Assembly (NCBI RefSeq): GCF_003602095.1
Contig: NZ_RAHH01000025.1
Coordinates: 20,388-84,387 of the forward strand
Direction: 5' to 3'
From: Rahnella woolbedingensis
GTDB taxonomy: Bacteria > Pseudomonadota > Gammaproteobacteria > Enterobacterales > Enterobacteriaceae
Length of the DNA stretch: 64,000 nucleotides
A program made the translations under genes and the position numbers. How positions within the stretch are numbered: position 1 is the first letter of the stretch; the number at the start of each line of letters is the position of its first letter. This document shows, piece by piece, positions 1 to 11,513 of the stretch. The notes below the pieces were generated by a model, which searched no databases, was not told the DNA's origin, and was given only the letters and a program-made list of their open reading frames with translations.

Positions 1-906
1 GTGGCTAAACCGGCTGCCGATGTGGCGAAAGTCTCTGTGACTAAAGCGCCGGTTGCCAAAGTTCCTCTGGTCTTCCCGCAGGGCTCAGGCGTGATGCATA
101 TTGGGCTTGCGGGCGGTAAAAAGCCGCTGGAAGTTTTCACCTATCAGCCGGTCGGTGCAGATGAAACCACGCCGGTCGTTATTGTCATGACGGGCGTTGA
201 CCGTAACGCGGCCACCTACCGCAATGACTGGATGACGGTGGCCGATCAATATCATTTGCGCGTGGTCGTGCCGCATTTCAGCGAGCAGGATTTCCCCGGT
301 GCCGCGGGCTATAACCTCGGCAATCTCACCGACAGCAAAACCCATCACCGTTTGCCGAAATCGCAGTGGGCGTTCAGCATTGTCGATAACCTGTTTACGA
401 CGCTGCAAAAGCAGGGCGTCACTCAGCAGAAACAATATTATCTGTTTGGCAACAGCGCGGGCTGCCAGTTTGTCCACCGCATGCTGACACTGTTGCCTGA
501 GCCGAATGTGAAAGCCGCCGTCTGTGCGGCTGCGGGCTGGTGGACGTTGCCGGATACCGATCAGCGCTGGCCTTACGGTTTGCGTGAAGCGCCGGTTACC
601 GTCAGCCAGCAGCAGCTCAATGATTACTTTGCCAAACCGGTGCTGATTGCGGTGGGTGCAGAAGACGACGACCCTGAAAACCGCCTGCTGCGTAAATCCA
701 AGCAGGCGATGGCGCAGGGGACTAACCGTCTGGAACGCGCTGAAAGCTATTTCACCACGTCTCAGCAGCGCGCCGAGCAGAACAATACGCCGTTTAACTG
801 GCATTTTATGGACTTGTCAGACGTCGGGCACAGCGGCAGTAAAATGTCGGTGTTTGCCGCCGGACAGTTTGCCTGGTTTGAGCAGCACAACGCGTTCCAC
901 CTCTGA
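1..906 (+). CDS. alpha/beta hydrolase, probably 5' partial
   Basis: The frame is open from base 1 (GTG), so the true start, and any export signal, may lie before the window. The visible 301 residues look like an esterase/PHB-depolymerase-type alpha/beta hydrolase. The nucleophile elbow is GNSAG with Ser152, a late His277 lies in DVGHSGSK, and an acidic cluster GAEDDDPEN follows a hydrophobic strand. The first 20 residues are Ala/Lys/Val-rich and low in complexity, like a linker after a signal peptide. Substrate is unknown. A strong terminator follows 40 bases after the stop, so the gene is separate from cysJ. Confidence 0.6.
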   Translation: MAKPAADVAKVSVTKAPVAKVPLVFPQGSGVMHIGLAGGKKPLEVFTYQPVGADETTPVVIVMTGVDRNAATYRNDWMTVADQYHLRVVVPHFSEQDFPGAAGYNLGNLTDSKTHHRLPKSQWAFSIVDNLFTTLQKQGVTQQKQYYLFGNSAGCQFVHRMLTLLPEPNVKAAVCAAAGWWTLPDTDQRWPYGLREAPVTVSQQQLNDYFAKPVLIAVGAEDDDPENRLLRKSKQAMAQGTNRLERAESYFTTSQQRAEQNNTPFNWHFMDLSDVGHSGSKMSVFAAGQFAWFEQHNAFHL

Positions 907-946
907 AACCGTCTGTGCGAAAGCCTGCCTGAAAAAAATTCATCAC

Positions 947-966
947 CCCGCTCCGGCGGGTTTTTT
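947..966 (+). terminator. Rho-independent terminator after the hydrolase gene
   Basis: Stem CCCGC / GCGGG with a TCCG tetraloop, followed directly by six T residues. Confidence 0.85.
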
Positions 967-1250
967 CTTTATTCCTCCGCCACTTGGCGATGAACAAATA
1001 AACCATCGGGATTTTTTTTAGCGATTTCAGTACGATAAAAATCACCGCTTACCACTTTTTCAGATAGAACTTACCTCTAAATCCTCTTAGTCATTTTGGT
1101 TATTTATTATTTCCATCACTTCTTTAATTGTTATTATCCGGCTCGTTAACCTACATCTTCTAAAAGGTCTTTCCCGCGCGTATTCACATGGTATAAGCCG
1201 CCGGAGGCCGGATTGATGACTTGCTTCTGCATAAGGGAATTCGTACCGCG
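967..1250 (+). promoter_or_regulatory. AT-rich cysJIH upstream region
   Basis: This stretch holds no gene. It is strongly AT-rich around 1000-1140, as expected for a CysB-activated promoter region. I cannot assign exact -35/-10 or CysB sites. A short reverse reading frame inside it lacks a convincing ribosome binding site and resembles nothing known to me. Confidence 0.4.
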
Positions 1251-3053
1251 ATGACGACTCAGGCACCTCCAATTTCACTGCTCCCGCTGACCCCCGAGCA
1301 AATGGCCCGCCTTCAATCGGCGATTGGTGATTATTCGCCGACTCAGATGGCCTGGTTATCCGGCTATTTCTGGGGAATGGTCAATCAGCAACCGGGCGCG
1401 GTGGCCGCTCAGGTTCCGCTACAGGCTGCCGCGTCGGTCACCCTGATTTCTGCTTCGCAAACCGGTAACGCCCGTCGTGTCGCGGAACTGTTACGCGATG
1501 ATCTGACGGCGGCGAAAATTAACGTCAATCTGGTGAATGCCGGTGACTATAAATTCAAACAAATTGGCCAGGAAAAGCTGCTGCTGATCGTGGCCTCCAC
1601 GCAGGGCGAAGGCGAACAGGCGGAAGAAGCGGTCGCGTTGCATAAATTCCTGCAATCCAAAAAAGCCCCGCAAATGAAAGACACCGCTTTTGCCGTGTTT
1701 GCTTTGGGCGACACATCCTATGAATTTTTCTGTCAGGCGGGTAAAGACTTTGATACCCGTCTGGGCGAGCTCGGCGCAGAACGTTTGTTAGACCGCGTTG
1801 ATGCGGATGTGGAATATAAAGAAACCGCCGAAAGCTGGCGTAAGCGCATTGTCGATGTGCTGAAACAGCGCGTCCCGGCCGATACCGGTGCGCAGCCCGC
1901 GCCGACGCTGGCGGGCAGCGTTAATCAGGTCGACAGCAGTCCTTACACCAAAGAAGCGCCGCTGACGGCGACTCTGGCGGTTAACCAGAAAATTACCGGC
2001 CGCGATTCTGACAAAGACGTTCGTCATCTGGAAATCGAACTCGGTGATTCCGGACTGCGTTACCAGCCGGGCGATGCGCTGGGGATCTGGTTTGAAAACG
2101 ATCCGCAACTGGTGCAGGAAATCGTCGAGCTGCTGTGGCTAAAAGGCGATGAAGTCGTTGAATTGAATGATAAAAAACTGCCGCTTTCTGAAGCACTGCA
2201 ACATCACATCGAACTGACCCAGAACACTACGCCGATTATTGAGAAATACGCCGCGCTTTGCCGGGACGAACACCTGACCGGTCTGCTGGCGGATAAACCT
2301 GCGCTTCAGCAATACGCGCAGACGGTGCCGTTCGCCGACATGGTGCGCCGCGCACCGACTGAACTGGATGCCCAGCAACTGGTGGATTTACTGCGTCCGC
2401 TGACGCCGCGCCTGTATTCAATTGCCTCTTCGCAGGCGGAAACAGAATCTGAAGTGCACATTACGGTGGGGGTGGTGCGTTACGACATCGATGGTCGTGC
2501 GCGTTCCGGCGGTGCTTCCGGCTATCTGGCCGATCGTCTGGAAGAAGACGGCGAAGTGAAAGTCTTCATCGAGCACAACGACAATTTCCGTCTGCCCGCT
2601 AACCCTGAAACGCCCGTCATTATGATAGGGCCCGGCACTGGCATTGCGCCATTCCGCGCCTTCATCCAGCAGCGTGATAACGACGGCGCTACCGGCAAAA
2701 ACTGGCTGTTCTTCGGCAATCCGCACTTTACCGATGATTTCCTGTATCAGGTTGAATGGCAGCGTTACGTGAAAGACGGCCTGCTGACCAATATCTCTCT
2801 GGCATGGTCACGCGACCAGGCAGAAAAAGTGTACGTACAGGACAAACTGCGCGAGCAGGGCGCTGAAGTCTGGCAATGGTTGCAGGAAGGCGCGCACGTG
2901 TATGTCTGCGGCGATGCCAATCGTATGGCGAAAGACGTAGAGCAGGCGTTACTGGAAATCATTGCCGAATACGGCGTGATGGATCTGGAAACTGCCGACG
3001 AATATCTCAGTGAATTACGTCTTGATCGCCGTTACCAGCGCGACGTCTATTAA
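1251..3053 (+). CDS. cysJ: Sulfite reductase (NADPH) flavoprotein alpha subunit
   Basis: CysJ passes electrons from NADPH through FAD and FMN to the CysI hemoprotein in reduction of sulfite to sulfide. The 600 residues match the usual length (599 in E. coli). A flavodoxin domain begins near residue 62 ([10 protein letters not shown]), the FAD motif RLYSIASS is at 387-394, the NADPH motif GPGTGIAP starts at 460, and the protein ends in the typical aromatic DVY. The ATG at 1251 was chosen over an in-frame ATG 30 bases upstream because MTTQAPP fits the family N-terminus and AAGGGA precedes it. It is the first gene of cysJIH, with cysI 12 bases downstream. Confidence 0.97.
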   Translation: MTTQAPPISLLPLTPEQMARLQSAIGDYSPTQMAWLSGYFWGMVNQQPGAVAAQVPLQAAASVTLISASQTGNARRVAELLRDDLTAAKINVNLVNAGDYKFKQIGQEKLLLIVASTQGEGEQAEEAVALHKFLQSKKAPQMKDTAFAVFALGDTSYEFFCQAGKDFDTRLGELGAERLLDRVDADVEYKETAESWRKRIVDVLKQRVPADTGAQPAPTLAGSVNQVDSSPYTKEAPLTATLAVNQKITGRDSDKDVRHLEIELGDSGLRYQPGDALGIWFENDPQLVQEIVELLWLKGDEVVELNDKKLPLSEALQHHIELTQNTTPIIEKYAALCRDEHLTGLLADKPALQQYAQTVPFADMVRRAPTELDAQQLVDLLRPLTPRLYSIASSQAETESEVHITVGVVRYDIDGRARSGGASGYLADRLEEDGEVKVFIEHNDNFRLPANPETPVIMIGPGTGIAPFRAFIQQRDNDGATGKNWLFFGNPHFTDDFLYQVEWQRYVKDGLLTNISLAWSRDQAEKVYVQDKLREQGAEVWQWLQEGAHVYVCGDANRMAKDVEQALLEIIAEYGVMDLETADEYLSELRLDRRYQRDVY

Positions 3054-3065
3054 CGAATCAGAGCA

Positions 3066-4817
3066 ATGAGCGAAAACCTTATGAGCAATAAGTTGTGGAG
3101 TGAACTCAATCCCGGTCCGGGCCCGCTGATCGTCGATGCCCCGCTGGCTGACGCCGAACGCCTGAAGACGGAAAGTAATTTCCTGCGCGGAACCATCACC
3201 GAAGATTTAAAAGACGGCCTGACCGGTGGCTTCAACGGTGACAACTTCCTGTTGATCCGTTTCCACGGTATGTATCAGCAGGATGACCGTGATATCCGCG
3301 CAGAACGCGCTGAGCAGAAACTGGAACCGCGTCACGCCATGATGTTGCGTTGTCGTTTGCCTGGCGGGGTGATGACGCCTGCGCAGTGGCTCGGCATCGA
3401 CAAATTTGCGGACGACAGCACGCTGTACGGCAGCATCCGTATTACTAACCGTCAGACTTTCCAGTTCCACGGCATCCTGAAACCGAACGTGAAACCGGTG
3501 CATCAGTTGCTGAATAAACTCGGTCTGGACGCGCTGGCGACCGCCAACGACGTTAACCGTAACGTGTTGTGTACGTCGAATCCGGTGGAGTCTGCACTGC
3601 ATCAGGAAGCGTATCAGTGGGCGAAGAAAATTTCCGAGCACCTGCTGCCGCGTACCCGCGCTTACGCCGAGGTCTGGCTGGATCAGGAAAAAGTCGAAAC
3701 TACCGACGAAGAGCCGATTCTTGGCGCGACGTATCTGCCGCGGAAATTCAAAACGACGGTCGTTATTCCGCCGCAGAACGACGTGGATCTGCATGCCAAC
3801 GACCTGAACTTCGTGGCGATTGCAGATAACGGCAAACTGGTCGGTTTCAACGTGCTGGTCGGCGGCGGGCTTTCTATCGCGCATGGTGATAAAGCCACTT
3901 ACGCACGCACCGCCAGCGAACTGGGCTTTATTCCGCTGGAGAACACGCTGGCCGTCGCCGAAGCCGTGGTGACCACGCAGCGCGACTGGGGCAACCGCAC
4001 CAACCGTAAAAACGCCAAAACCAAATACACGCTGGAACGCGTTGGCGTGCCGGTATTCAAAGCCGAAGTCGAAAAACGCGCAGGCATTCAGTTTGGCGAT
4101 GTTCGTCCTTATGAATTCACCGGACGTGGTGATCGTATCGGCTGGGTAAAAGGTATCGACAAACAATGGCACCTGACGCTGTTTATCGAAAATGGCCGTA
4201 TTCTCGATTATCCGGGCAAGCCGCTGAAAACCGGACTGGCAGAAATTGCTAAGATCCATAAAGGTGATTTCAGGCTTACTGCTAACCAGAATCTGATCGT
4301 GGCCGGTGTCTCTGAAAAAGACAAAGACACTATAGAAACTCTGGCGCGTAATCACGGCCTGATTGACGACGGCGTCACCGAGCAGCGTAAAAACTCGATG
4401 GCCTGTGTGTCTTATCCGACCTGTCCGCTGGCGATGGCGGAAGCAGAACGTTTCCTGCCTGAGTTTGTGACTAAAGTCGAAGGCATCATGCACGCGCACG
4501 GCGTAGGCGATGAACATATCGTTCTGCGTGTGACCGGTTGCCCGAACGGCTGTGGCCGCGCGCTGCTGGCCGAAATTGGTCTGGTGGGTAAAGCGATGAA
4601 CCGCTACAACCTGCACCTTGGCGGTAACCGCGCCGGAACCCGCATTCCGCGCATGTACCGCGAAAACATTTCAGATGCTGAAATCCTGAGCATCATTGAC
4701 GAACTGGTCGGACGCTGGTCGAAAGAGCGTGAAACCGGTGAAGGCTTTGGTGACTTTGTGATCCGCGCCGGGATCATTAAGCCCGTGCTGGATCCCGCAC
4801 GCGACTTTTATGACTAA
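3066..4817 (+). CDS. cysI: Sulfite reductase hemoprotein beta subunit
   Basis: CysI carries siroheme and a [4Fe-4S] cluster and performs the six-electron reduction of sulfite to sulfide. The four cluster cysteines are visible as Cys447 and Cys453 (ACVSYPTC) and Cys492 and Cys496 (GCPNGC). Length is 583 residues, slightly above the 570 of E. coli, the excess being at the N-terminus; a second start, MSNKLW, lies six codons downstream at 3081. It lies between cysJ and cysH in the same operon. Siroheme for this enzyme would come from CysG, encoded 2.2 kb away. Confidence 0.97.
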   Translation: MSENLMSNKLWSELNPGPGPLIVDAPLADAERLKTESNFLRGTITEDLKDGLTGGFNGDNFLLIRFHGMYQQDDRDIRAERAEQKLEPRHAMMLRCRLPGGVMTPAQWLGIDKFADDSTLYGSIRITNRQTFQFHGILKPNVKPVHQLLNKLGLDALATANDVNRNVLCTSNPVESALHQEAYQWAKKISEHLLPRTRAYAEVWLDQEKVETTDEEPILGATYLPRKFKTTVVIPPQNDVDLHANDLNFVAIADNGKLVGFNVLVGGGLSIAHGDKATYARTASELGFIPLENTLAVAEAVVTTQRDWGNRTNRKNAKTKYTLERVGVPVFKAEVEKRAGIQFGDVRPYEFTGRGDRIGWVKGIDKQWHLTLFIENGRILDYPGKPLKTGLAEIAKIHKGDFRLTANQNLIVAGVSEKDKDTIETLARNHGLIDDGVTEQRKNSMACVSYPTCPLAMAEAERFLPEFVTKVEGIMHAHGVGDEHIVLRVTGCPNGCGRALLAEIGLVGKAMNRYNLHLGGNRAGTRIPRMYRENISDAEILSIIDELVGRWSKERETGEGFGDFVIRAGIIKPVLDPARDFYD

Positions 4818-4841
4818 GCGCGATAACCGACAGGAGGCGAT

Positions 4842-5579
4842 ATGAGTTTGCTGAATATTACTCTGGCTGAACTGAACGAACTGCCGAAGTCCGGACAATC
4901 CATGGCGCTGGCGGAAATTAACGTCAGTCTGGAAAAGCTGTCCGCGCAGGAGCGTGTGCAATGGGCGCTGGAAAATATGCCTGGCGAATTCGCGCTGTCT
5001 TCCAGCTTCGGCATTCAGGCGGCAGTCTGTCTGCACTTAGTCACTCAGCAGAAACCGGACATTCCGGTGATCCTCACCGATACCGGTTATCTGTTCCCGG
5101 AAACCTATCAGTTCATCGATACGTTAACCGAACAGCTGAACCTGAATTTGCAGGTGTTCCGCGCGGAGCATTCGGCGGCGTGGCAGGAAGCGCGCTACGG
5201 CAAACTTTGGGAGCAGGGCGTCGAAGGTATCGAGAAGTACAATCACATCAACAAAGTCGAGCCAATGAATCGGGCGATTCAGCAACTGGGCGTGCAGACC
5301 TGGTTCGCCGGTCTGCGTCGTGAGCAATCCGGCAGCCGTGCGCATCTGCCGGTGCTGGCGGTACAACGCGGTGTGTTTAAAATTCTTCCGATCATCGACT
5401 GGGACAACCGTCAGATCTTCCGCTATCTGCAAGACAACGGCCTGAGCTATCACCCGTTGTGGGATCAGGGCTATCTTTCCGTGGGTGACACGCACACAAC
5501 GAAAAAGTGGGAAGAAGGGATGAAAGAGGAAGACACGCGATTCTTTGGTCTTAAACGCGAATGTGGCTTACACGAATAA
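4842..5579 (+). CDS. cysH: Phosphoadenosine phosphosulfate (PAPS) reductase
   Basis: CysH reduces PAPS to sulfite with thioredoxin as donor, feeding sulfite to CysJI. The 245-residue protein has the PAPS-binding region [10 protein letters not shown] near residue 48 and ends in ECGLHE, with catalytic Cys241. The two cysteine pairs that bind an iron-sulfur cluster in APS reductases are absent, in line with the enterobacterial PAPS-specific type. It begins 24 bases after cysI with AGGAGG upstream, and is the last gene of the operon. Confidence 0.97.
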   Translation: MSLLNITLAELNELPKSGQSMALAEINVSLEKLSAQERVQWALENMPGEFALSSSFGIQAAVCLHLVTQQKPDIPVILTDTGYLFPETYQFIDTLTEQLNLNLQVFRAEHSAAWQEARYGKLWEQGVEGIEKYNHINKVEPMNRAIQQLGVQTWFAGLRREQSGSRAHLPVLAVQRGVFKILPIIDWDNRQIFRYLQDNGLSYHPLWDQGYLSVGDTHTTKKWEEGMKEEDTRFFGLKRECGLHE

Positions 5580-5582
5580 ATC

Positions 5583-5700
5583 CCCGTCATACTTCGGGCT
5601 ACAGATGCGTTGGCTGCGTTCAGTCGCCCGAATCACTGACTAATGTCAGCTCATCGGGACTTCTTCGCTTGCCGCCTTCCTGCCACCCGAATTATTTAAG
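5583..5700. repeat. ERIC-type intergenic repeat (IRU)
   Basis: The sequence follows the ERIC consensus in order: a CGTCATACTTC edge, a GCGTTGGCTGCG block, a central imperfect palindrome around GTCAGCTCATCGGG, a CTTGCCGCCTTCCTGC block and an ATTATTT edge. The central arms differ from the common ERIC core but still pair. It lies between the convergent genes cysH and iap. Confidence 0.8.
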
Positions 5701-5725
5701 GGATTGCTGAAAACAATCCCTTAAA
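5695..5725. terminator. Hairpin between convergent cysH and iap
   Basis: Twelve-base stem TTTAAGGGATTG / CAATCCCTTAAA with a seven-base loop, at the end of the ERIC element. It could end transcription from either side, but neither side has a long T run after the stem. Confidence 0.55.
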
Positions 5726-5737
5726 TTCACTTCTTAA

Positions 5738-6781
5738 TCAGGCGTGTTTCGCCGGTTTCGCCAGATCCTTCAAGAGCGGATACAGCACTTTCACGGTATC
5801 GCGGGAGCGTTTTTCGATGCGGCCTGGCAGCGCTTTATCCAGATATTGCAGATTGTCGAACTGGCTCTGATAACGCGTGGTGCCCAGCGGGAAATGGCGG
5901 GTGATCGCACGTTGCTGTTCGCCGTCTTTCTTACCCAGCGCAAAGTTGGTCGCCGTGACGTTCAGCAGCGGCAGACGCGCATCGTCCAGCGCTTTTATCC
6001 CGTTACAGCAATGCGTGCCTGCGTGGCTTTCTGCCGGAATGCCCAGGCTGCGGGCAATATTCAGTGCGCGCACCCGGGTCAGTTTCGCTACGGCGACTGA
6101 CGTATTCATGCCGCTGTTAAAATACAATCTGTCGCCGGTTACCAGCGAATCGAGATTGATCACCAGCAGGGTGTTTTTCTTCTCTTCAGCGCTCATGCGG
6201 TTCACAAAATCTTCCGCGCCTTTTGCCCCGGTTTCTTCCGCGCTCAGCGCCACGAAACGCAGGCTGTAATGCGTCGGGATGGCCTGCATACGTTCGGCCA
6301 GTTCCAGCATCACACCGACGCCAGAGGCGTTGTCATCGACACCCTGCAAGGTCAGTCCGCCGAGATTATGGTTGGTATCGCTGTCGCTTTGCGGCACATA
6401 GGTATCGAAATGCGCCATCACGATAATTTGTTGCGGCACTTCACCCGCGCGTGCGGCAATCACCGACGTGGCGTGAATATTCTGCCAGTTCTGTTTGCCC
6501 GCATTGCTGGTGTAAAGATAACGGGTATCGAATCCGCGCAAATCGCTCTTATACCCGAACTTGCTGAACTGCTGATTCAAATATTCAGCGGCGATAAGTT
6601 CTGCCGGACTCCCTGCCATGCGGCCGGGAAAATAGGTCGCAATGTGACGAATCTGCTGACTGGCGATCATACCGATTGCCGGAAGCGGTGCAGAAGCCGC
6701 CATCGCATGACCCAAACCGGCGCAGCTCAGGCCTAAAACCAGCAGCGCCCGCGTCATGCGTGAAAAAGAAAACATAGCCAA
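5738..6781 (-). CDS. iap: Exported M28 zinc aminopeptidase (alkaline phosphatase isozyme conversion)
   Basis: Iap is a periplasmic aminopeptidase that removes the N-terminal arginine of alkaline phosphatase in E. coli. The 347-residue protein has a Sec signal peptide (hydrophobic ALLVLGLSCAGLGHAMA, cleavage near residue 30). M28 zinc-ligand motifs are MAHFDTYVP, GVDDNASG, LSAEETGAKG and NLDSLVTG. It is transcribed away from cysG and towards cysH. In E. coli the iap-cysD interval holds CRISPR arrays; here it holds cysG and no array. A second possible start lies two codons in. Confidence 0.9.
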   Translation of the reverse strand: MAMFSFSRMTRALLVLGLSCAGLGHAMAASAPLPAIGMIASQQIRHIATYFPGRMAGSPAELIAAEYLNQQFSKFGYKSDLRGFDTRYLYTSNAGKQNWQNIHATSVIAARAGEVPQQIIVMAHFDTYVPQSDSDTNHNLGGLTLQGVDDNASGVGVMLELAERMQAIPTHYSLRFVALSAEETGAKGAEDFVNRMSAEEKKNTLLVINLDSLVTGDRLYFNSGMNTSVAVAKLTRVRALNIARSLGIPAESHAGTHCCNGIKALDDARLPLLNVTATNFALGKKDGEQQRAITRHFPLGTTRYQSQFDNLQYLDKALPGRIEKRSRDTVKVLYPLLKDLAKPAKHA

Positions 6782-7026
6782 AAATCCTTATTTGCTGGTC
6801 AAAGCGACCGGAAGGTAATCAAACAACAGGCCGCGTGTGGCGGTCTTTGTGGGGCATACAGTATGCGATTCTCTGCGCAATTAGACAATTTCCCGTTATC
6901 CCAAACCGCTCTTTTTGTCGGGCTATATTCCATTTAGTAACTAATCATTCCTTTTCGTCATTTCAGATCAATTATTGCCTGCACGTATAGTTTGTTTATT
7001 AATCCTGACAATCAATAAAGGCTTTT

Positions 7027-8451
7027 GTGGACTATCTACCAATATTTGCCGACCTCAAACAACGCCCTGTTCTGGTTGTTGGTGGTGGCGAAGTCGCTGC
7101 TCGCAAAATCGATCTTCTCCTGCGGGCAGGTGCGCAAGTACGGATAGTCGCACAGGCACTTTCTCCCGAGCTGGAACAACGCAGGCAGGCCGCACAAATC
7201 AGCTGGTCTGCCCGGTCATTTTTGCCGGAACAGCTCGACGATGTTTTTCTGGTGATTGCCGCCACTGACGACGCTGCGCTGAATGCTGAAGTTTTCGAGC
7301 AGGCCAACCAGCGCCATGTTCTGGCTAACGTGGTTGACGATCAGCCAAAGTGCTCTTTCATTTTTCCCTCGATTGTCGACCGTTCGCCGATTGTGGTGGC
7401 GATTTCTTCCAGCGGTAAAGCGCCGGTACTTGCCAGAATGCTGCGCGAAAAGCTGGAAACCTTGCTGCCGAACAGTCTGGGGCAAATGGCCGATATCGCC
7501 GGGCGCTGGCGTGAAAATGTGAAAACGCAGTTCAGTTCCATGCGTGCACGTCGCCGTTTCTGGGAACACGCGTTCGCCGGACGTTTTGCCAGCCTCGCCT
7601 CTGCGGGAAAGCTCGCAGAAGCCGAACAGGCACTGCAACAGCAGTTAGAAAGTGCGCAAGACGTCTCGCATAACGGCAATGTCACGCTGGTGGGCGCAGG
7701 GCCGGGTGATGCAGGATTGCTCACCTTACGCGGGTTGCAGGTCATGCAGCAGGCCGATGTGGTGCTTTACGACCATCTGGTGAGCGACGAAGTATTAGAT
7801 CTGGTGCGCCGTGATGCGGACAAGATTTGTGTCGGTAAGCGTGCGGGCAGCCATTCTGTCGCGCAGGAAGAAACCAACCGCATGCTGGTTGAACTGGCGC
7901 AGCAGGGGAAAAAAGTGGTGCGCCTTAAAGGCGGCGACCCGTTTATTTTCGGTCGTGGCGGCGAAGAATTACAGGCGGTGCAGGCGGCGGGCATTCCTTT
8001 CCAGGTGGTTCCCGGCGTGACGGCAGCGGCGGGCGCGACCGCCTACGCAGGCATTCCGCTGACGCACCGTGATCATGCCCAGAGCGTGGTTTTCGTGACC
8101 GGACATTGCCGTCCCGAAGACAACGGCATCCAGTGGGAGACGCTGGCCAGGGGCAAACAAACATTGGCGATTTACATGGGCACGCTCAAAGCGGCTGAAA
8201 TCAGCCAGCAACTGATCGCCCATGGTCGCGCAGCGAATACGCCCGTTGCGGTCATCGGACGGGGAACGCGTTCTGATCAGCAGGTGCTGACCGGAACACT
8301 CGATAATCTTGAACATCTGGCTCAACAGGCGCCGACGCCGGCGTTACTGGTGATTGGTGAAGTGGTATCGCTTCATCAGCAACTGGCCTGGTTTGGGCAT
8401 CATCCTGAGACTGACGGCACCCAACGCCCGTCGGTTGTGAATTTGGCTTAA
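7027..8451 (+). CDS. cysG: Siroheme synthase (dehydrogenase/ferrochelatase and SUMT fusion)
   Basis: CysG converts uroporphyrinogen III to siroheme, the cofactor of CysI. The N-terminal part (about 1-150) is the NAD-dependent precorrin-2 dehydrogenase/ferrochelatase, with [11 protein letters not shown] near residue 17 and [18 protein letters not shown]. The C-terminal part (about 215-460) is the SAM-dependent methyltransferase with [30 protein letters not shown] and GIPLTHRD. The start is GTG at 7027, giving an N-terminus (MDYLPIF) and a length of 474 residues that fit the family. It leads a cysG-cysDNC cluster, unlike E. coli, where cysG lies elsewhere. Confidence 0.95.
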   Translation: MDYLPIFADLKQRPVLVVGGGEVAARKIDLLLRAGAQVRIVAQALSPELEQRRQAAQISWSARSFLPEQLDDVFLVIAATDDAALNAEVFEQANQRHVLANVVDDQPKCSFIFPSIVDRSPIVVAISSSGKAPVLARMLREKLETLLPNSLGQMADIAGRWRENVKTQFSSMRARRRFWEHAFAGRFASLASAGKLAEAEQALQQQLESAQDVSHNGNVTLVGAGPGDAGLLTLRGLQVMQQADVVLYDHLVSDEVLDLVRRDADKICVGKRAGSHSVAQEETNRMLVELAQQGKKVVRLKGGDPFIFGRGGEELQAVQAAGIPFQVVPGVTAAAGATAYAGIPLTHRDHAQSVVFVTGHCRPEDNGIQWETLARGKQTLAIYMGTLKAAEISQQLIAHGRAANTPVAVIGRGTRSDQQVLTGTLDNLEHLAQQAPTPALLVIGEVVSLHQQLAWFGHHPETDGTQRPSVVNLA

Positions 8452-8461
8452 AGGATCTGTT

Positions 8462-9370
8462 ATGGACGAAAAACGACTGACTCATTTGCGGCAACTGGAG
8501 GCGGAGAGTATCCATATCATCCGTGAAGTGGCTGCTGAATTCGCCAACCCGGTGATGATGTACTCCATCGGGAAAGATTCCTCGGTGATGCTGCACCTGG
8601 CACGCAAAGCCTTCTTCCCGGGCACGCTGCCGTTCCCGTTGCTGCATGTGGATACCGGCTGGAAATTTCGCGAGATGTACGAATTCCGTGACCGCACGGC
8701 GAAGAACTATGGTTTCGAGCTGATTGTGCATAAAAACCCGGAAGGTGTGGCGATGGGCATTAACCCGTTCGTTCACGGCAGTGCGAAACACACCGACATC
8801 ATGAAAACCGAAGGTCTGAAACAGGCGCTGAGCAAACACGGTTTTGATGCCGCGTTCGGCGGTGCCCGTCGTGACGAAGAAAAATCCCGTGCCAAAGAAC
8901 GCATCTATTCGTTCCGCGACCGTTTCCACCGCTGGGATCCGAAAAACCAGCGCCCTGAGTTGTGGCACAACTACAACGGCCAGATTAACAAAGGCGAAAG
9001 CATTCGCGTCTTTCCGCTCTCCAACTGGACTGAGCTGGACATCTGGCAGTACATCTATCTGGAAAATATCGAGATCGTTCCGCTGTATCTGGCCGCGCCG
9101 CGTCCGGTGCTGGAACGCGACGGTATGCTGCTGATGGTGGATGACGATCGTATTGATCTGCAACCGGGCGAAGTTATCGAGAAGAAAATGGTGCGTTTCC
9201 GTACCCTGGGTTGCTGGCCACTGACCGGTGCCGTGGAATCCGAAGCACAATCGCTGCCGGAGATCATTGAAGAAATGCTGGTATCGACTACCAGTGAACG
9301 TCAGGGACGAGCGATCGACCGTGATCAGGCCGGTTCGATGGAACTGAAAAAGCGTCAAGGGTATTTCTGA
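8462..9370 (+). CDS. cysD: Sulfate adenylyltransferase subunit 2
   Basis: CysD is the catalytic subunit of ATP sulfurylase and makes APS from sulfate and ATP together with the GTPase CysN. The PP-loop motif [18 protein letters not shown] lies near residue 35. The 302-residue length matches E. coli. It starts 10 bases after cysG and ends 13 bases before cysN, so cysG, D, N and C are probably one transcript. Confidence 0.97.
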   Translation: MDEKRLTHLRQLEAESIHIIREVAAEFANPVMMYSIGKDSSVMLHLARKAFFPGTLPFPLLHVDTGWKFREMYEFRDRTAKNYGFELIVHKNPEGVAMGINPFVHGSAKHTDIMKTEGLKQALSKHGFDAAFGGARRDEEKSRAKERIYSFRDRFHRWDPKNQRPELWHNYNGQINKGESIRVFPLSNWTELDIWQYIYLENIEIVPLYLAAPRPVLERDGMLLMVDDDRIDLQPGEVIEKKMVRFRTLGCWPLTGAVESEAQSLPEIIEEMLVSTTSERQGRAIDRDQAGSMELKKRQGYF

Positions 9371-9383
9371 GGAGCCGCAGCTA

Positions 9384-10811
9384 ATGAATAACGCAATTGC
9401 ACAACAAATCGCGGAGCAGGGCGGCGTCGAAGCTTACCTGCACGCTCAGCAACACAAAAGCCTGCTGCGCTTCCTGACCTGCGGCAGCGTCGATGACGGC
9501 AAAAGTACGTTGATCGGACGTCTGCTGCATGACACCCGTCAGATCTACGAAGATCAGCTGTCCTCCCTGCACAACGACAGCAAACGCCACGGAACCCAGG
9601 GCGAGAAACTGGATCTGGCATTGCTGGTGGACGGCTTACAGGCCGAACGCGAGCAGGGCATTACCATCGACGTGGCTTACCGTTATTTCTCCACCGAGAA
9701 GCGTAAGTTCATCATCGCCGACACGCCGGGGCACGAGCAGTACACCCGTAACATGGCGACCGGCGCATCGACCTGTGATCTGGCAATCTTACTGATCGAC
9801 GCCCGTAAAGGCGTGCTGGATCAAACCCGACGTCACAGCTTCATTGCGACATTGCTCGGGATCCGCCATCTGGTGGTTGCCGTCAATAAAATGGATCTGG
9901 TGGATTACAGCGAAACGGTTTACGAGCAATTTAAACAGGATTATCTGGATTTCGCTCAGCAACTGCCGACCGATCTGGACATCAAATTTGTGCCGCTCTC
10001 TGCGCTGGAAGGCGACAACGTGGCTACGCAGAGCGAGAAAATGAGCTGGTACACCGGCCCGACGCTGCTCGACGTGCTGGAGACGGTCAACATCATCAAC
10101 ATCCGTGAACAGCAACCAATGCGTTTCCCGGTGCAGTATGTGAACCGTCCGAATCTCGATTTCCGCGGCTATGCCGGTACGCTGGCATCGGGTTCAGTGC
10201 GCGTAGGCCAGAAAATCAAAGTGTTGCCATCAGGTGTGGAATCTACCGTGGCACGTATTGTGACGTTTGACGGCGATTTGCAGGAAGCCTGGGCAGGCGA
10301 AGCGATTACGCTGGTGCTGGCCGATGAACGTGACATCAGCCGTGGCGACACGCTGGTTGATGCTGAAGAAACCGTTAAGCCGGTGCAGAACGCCAAAGTC
10401 GATGTGGTGTGGATGGCAGAACAACCACTGAGCGTCGGCCAGAGCTACGACATCAAAGTCGGTGGCAAGAAAGCCCGTGCGCGTGTGGAAAACATCGAAT
10501 ATCAGGTGGAAATCAACTCGCTGACGCAGCGTGTGGTGGAAAACCTGCCGCTCAACGGCATCGGTCTGGTTGAACTGGCCTTTGACGAACCGCTGGTGCT
10601 GGATAATTACCAGAGCAATGCGGTCACGGGGGGCATGATCTTCATCGATCGCCTGACTAACGTCACCGTGGGTGCCGGTCTGGTACGTGAAGCCGTTGAA
10701 CAGGTTTATCAGGAATCGGATAAATACAGCGCGTTTGAGCTGGAACTGAACACTCTGGTTCGCCGTCACTTCCCGCACTGGGGCGCACGTGACCTGCTGG
10801 GTGGCAAATAA
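9384..10811 (+). CDS. cysN: Sulfate adenylyltransferase subunit 1 (GTPase)
   Basis: CysN is an EF-Tu-like GTPase that drives APS formation by CysD. The G1 motif is GSVDDGKST near residue 34, G3 is DTPGHEQY and G4 is NKMDLVDY, followed by two beta-barrel domains. Length is 475 residues. It has no fused APS kinase; that is the separate gene cysC directly downstream. Confidence 0.97.
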   Translation: MNNAIAQQIAEQGGVEAYLHAQQHKSLLRFLTCGSVDDGKSTLIGRLLHDTRQIYEDQLSSLHNDSKRHGTQGEKLDLALLVDGLQAEREQGITIDVAYRYFSTEKRKFIIADTPGHEQYTRNMATGASTCDLAILLIDARKGVLDQTRRHSFIATLLGIRHLVVAVNKMDLVDYSETVYEQFKQDYLDFAQQLPTDLDIKFVPLSALEGDNVATQSEKMSWYTGPTLLDVLETVNIINIREQQPMRFPVQYVNRPNLDFRGYAGTLASGSVRVGQKIKVLPSGVESTVARIVTFDGDLQEAWAGEAITLVLADERDISRGDTLVDAEETVKPVQNAKVDVVWMAEQPLSVGQSYDIKVGGKKARARVENIEYQVEINSLTQRVVENLPLNGIGLVELAFDEPLVLDNYQSNAVTGGMIFIDRLTNVTVGAGLVREAVEQVYQESDKYSAFELELNTLVRRHFPHWGARDLLGGK

Positions 10812-10812
10812 G

Positions 10813-11454
10813 ATGGCGTCACCGGACGGGACAGTATTACAGAACGTTTCTTTGTTAAAAGATGAGAATGTTGTCTGGCATCCGCACGCTGTCACGCGTG
10901 CGGATCGCGAAAAGCAACATGGACATCGCGGCGCCGTATTATGGTTCACCGGGCTTTCGGGCTCGGGAAAATCCACGGTCGCAGGCGCGCTGGAACAGGC
11001 ACTTCATGCGCAGGGCGTCAGCACGTATCTTCTCGATGGCGATAATGTCCGCCACGGGCTGTGCCGTGATCTGGGCTTCACTGACGATGACCGGCGTGAA
11101 AACATCCGTCGCGTGGGGGAAGTCGCAAAACTCATGGTGGATGCCGGGCAAGTCGTGCTGACTGCGTTCATCTCGCCGCATCGCGCCGAGCGCGACATGG
11201 TGCGTGATTTGCTTGAAGACGGTCAGTTTATTGAAGTGTTCGTGGATACGCCGCTGGCTATCTGTGAAGCACGTGACCCGAAAGGTTTATATAAAAAAGC
11301 CCGTGCGGGTGAACTGAAAAACTTCACCGGCATTGACTCCGAATATCAGCCGCCAGAGACCCCGGATGTGCATCTTGATGGTGAACAATTGGTAACACAT
11401 TTGGTCCCGCAATTATTAGATGTGATGCGCCAGCGCGCTATTATCAAACCCTGA
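10813..11454 (+). CDS. cysC: Adenylylsulfate (APS) kinase
   Basis: CysC phosphorylates APS to PAPS, the substrate of CysH. The P-loop GLSGSGKST is near residue 45, and the DGDNVRHGL and [11 protein letters not shown] motifs are typical. ATG 10813, two bases after the cysN stop, was chosen over an upstream start inside cysN because it gives the family length (213 residues). It is the last sulfate-activation gene of the cluster. Confidence 0.95.
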   Translation: MASPDGTVLQNVSLLKDENVVWHPHAVTRADREKQHGHRGAVLWFTGLSGSGKSTVAGALEQALHAQGVSTYLLDGDNVRHGLCRDLGFTDDDRRENIRRVGEVAKLMVDAGQVVLTAFISPHRAERDMVRDLLEDGQFIEVFVDTPLAICEARDPKGLYKKARAGELKNFTGIDSEYQPPETPDVHLDGEQLVTHLVPQLLDVMRQRAIIKP

Positions 11455-11513
11455 ATGTTGCCGGCCAAACGCCACAGAGCGTGCAGGTTTACACTGAAAT
11501 ACAGGGATCATCT

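Noticed and set aside
1087..1278. Reverse-strand small gene before cysJ
   Set aside because: It overlaps the cysJ start and regulatory region, lacks a ribosome binding site and resembles no known protein.
3207..4616. Long reverse-strand frame (469 codons) opposite cysI
   Set aside because: It lies entirely on the antisense of a conserved gene, has no family resemblance and no clear ribosome binding site. Similar antisense frames opposite cysD, alaS, recA and mutS are codon-bias shadows.
5580..7026. CRISPR array beside iap
   Set aside because: The iap neighbourhood holds CRISPR arrays in E. coli, but no regularly spaced repeats are present here, and no cas genes occur in the window.
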